Below, in pieces: positions 5,801-5,845 of a DNA stretch of 5,845 nt. The notes below the pieces were generated by a model, which made no database searches, was not told the DNA's origin, and saw only the letters and a list, made by a program, of their open reading frames with translations. Position numbers and translations under genes: made by a program. Position 1 is the stretch's first letter. Each line of letters opens with the position of its first letter. The DNA is from Thermoleophilia bacterium (lineage in GTDB: Bacteria > Actinomycetota > Thermoleophilia > Gaiellales > Gaiellaceae), in the NCBI GenBank assembly GCA_016844515.1, contig JAERMP010000180.1, positions 1-5,845 of the forward strand, given 5' to 3'.

Positions 5801-5801
5801 G

Positions 5802-5845
5802 TCAGAAGTGGACGAACTGCTCGCGGTCGAATGCGGCGAAGGGAC
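5802..5845 (-). CDS. C-terminal end of an unidentified gene upstream of prs (partial)
   Basis: Reading in from the right edge, 13 codons give PFAAFDREQFVHF and a TGA at 5804-5802, one base before the prs ATG (TGACATG). The one-base spacing is typical of coupled operon genes and the peptide looks like genuine protein, but it is too short to identify. It could also be an open frame by chance. Confidence 0.4.
   Translation of the reverse strand, partial: PFAAFDREQFVHF

Noticed and set aside
1..5845. Search for tRNA, rRNA, CRISPR arrays, insertion sequences and inverted terminal repeats
   Set aside because: Nothing with the needed structure was seen by eye on either strand; covariance-model searches could not be run.

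Overview
The window is very GC-rich, with strong G/C preference at third codon positions and dense overlapping antisense ORFs. Its protein set (TypA, a phosphoribosyltransferase-hydrolase fusion, a baeRF-type release factor homologue and an archaeal-type adenosine-specific kinase) fits a high-GC actinobacterium, possibly a deep lineage such as Thermoleophilia. That placement is inferred from protein style only.

Layout from left to right: (1) the N-terminal 261 codons of the GTPase TypA/BipA, minus strand, running off the left edge; (2) directly upstream of it, the wreck of an aldo-keto reductase gene of the YghZ type (minus), with two large internal deletions and a 4-bp duplication; (3) about 210 bases without a gene I can name, holding a short coding-like plus-strand stretch; (4) a minus-strand pair, a phosphoribosyltransferase/alpha-beta hydrolase fusion followed by an 11-base-overlapping 69-residue hypothetical protein; (5) a roughly 180-base divergent intergenic region; (6) a plus-strand pair, a baeRF-family protein and an adenosine-specific kinase 7 bases later; (7) a short convergent gap with weak hairpins; (8) a minus-strand ribose-phosphate pyrophosphokinase (prs) whose last about 27 residues are out of frame behind a small deletion; (9) at the right edge, the last 13 codons of a gene coupled to prs.

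Functionally the centre looks like a stress and nucleotide-salvage neighbourhood. Prs makes PRPP, the fusion protein has a PRPP-binding loop, and the kinase is thought to make AMP from adenosine. The baeRF protein is related to factors that hydrolyse peptidyl-tRNA on ribosomes. In Mycobacterium tuberculosis a PRTase-hydrolase fusion (Rv0571c) and a baeRF protein (Rv2629) both belong to the DosR dormancy regulon, although they are not adjacent there. Here the two types of gene are divergent neighbours.

The other notable theme is damage: two genes (the reductase and prs) show internal deletions at homology-defined junctions while the genes between them look intact. No mobile element, tRNA, rRNA or CRISPR array was seen.
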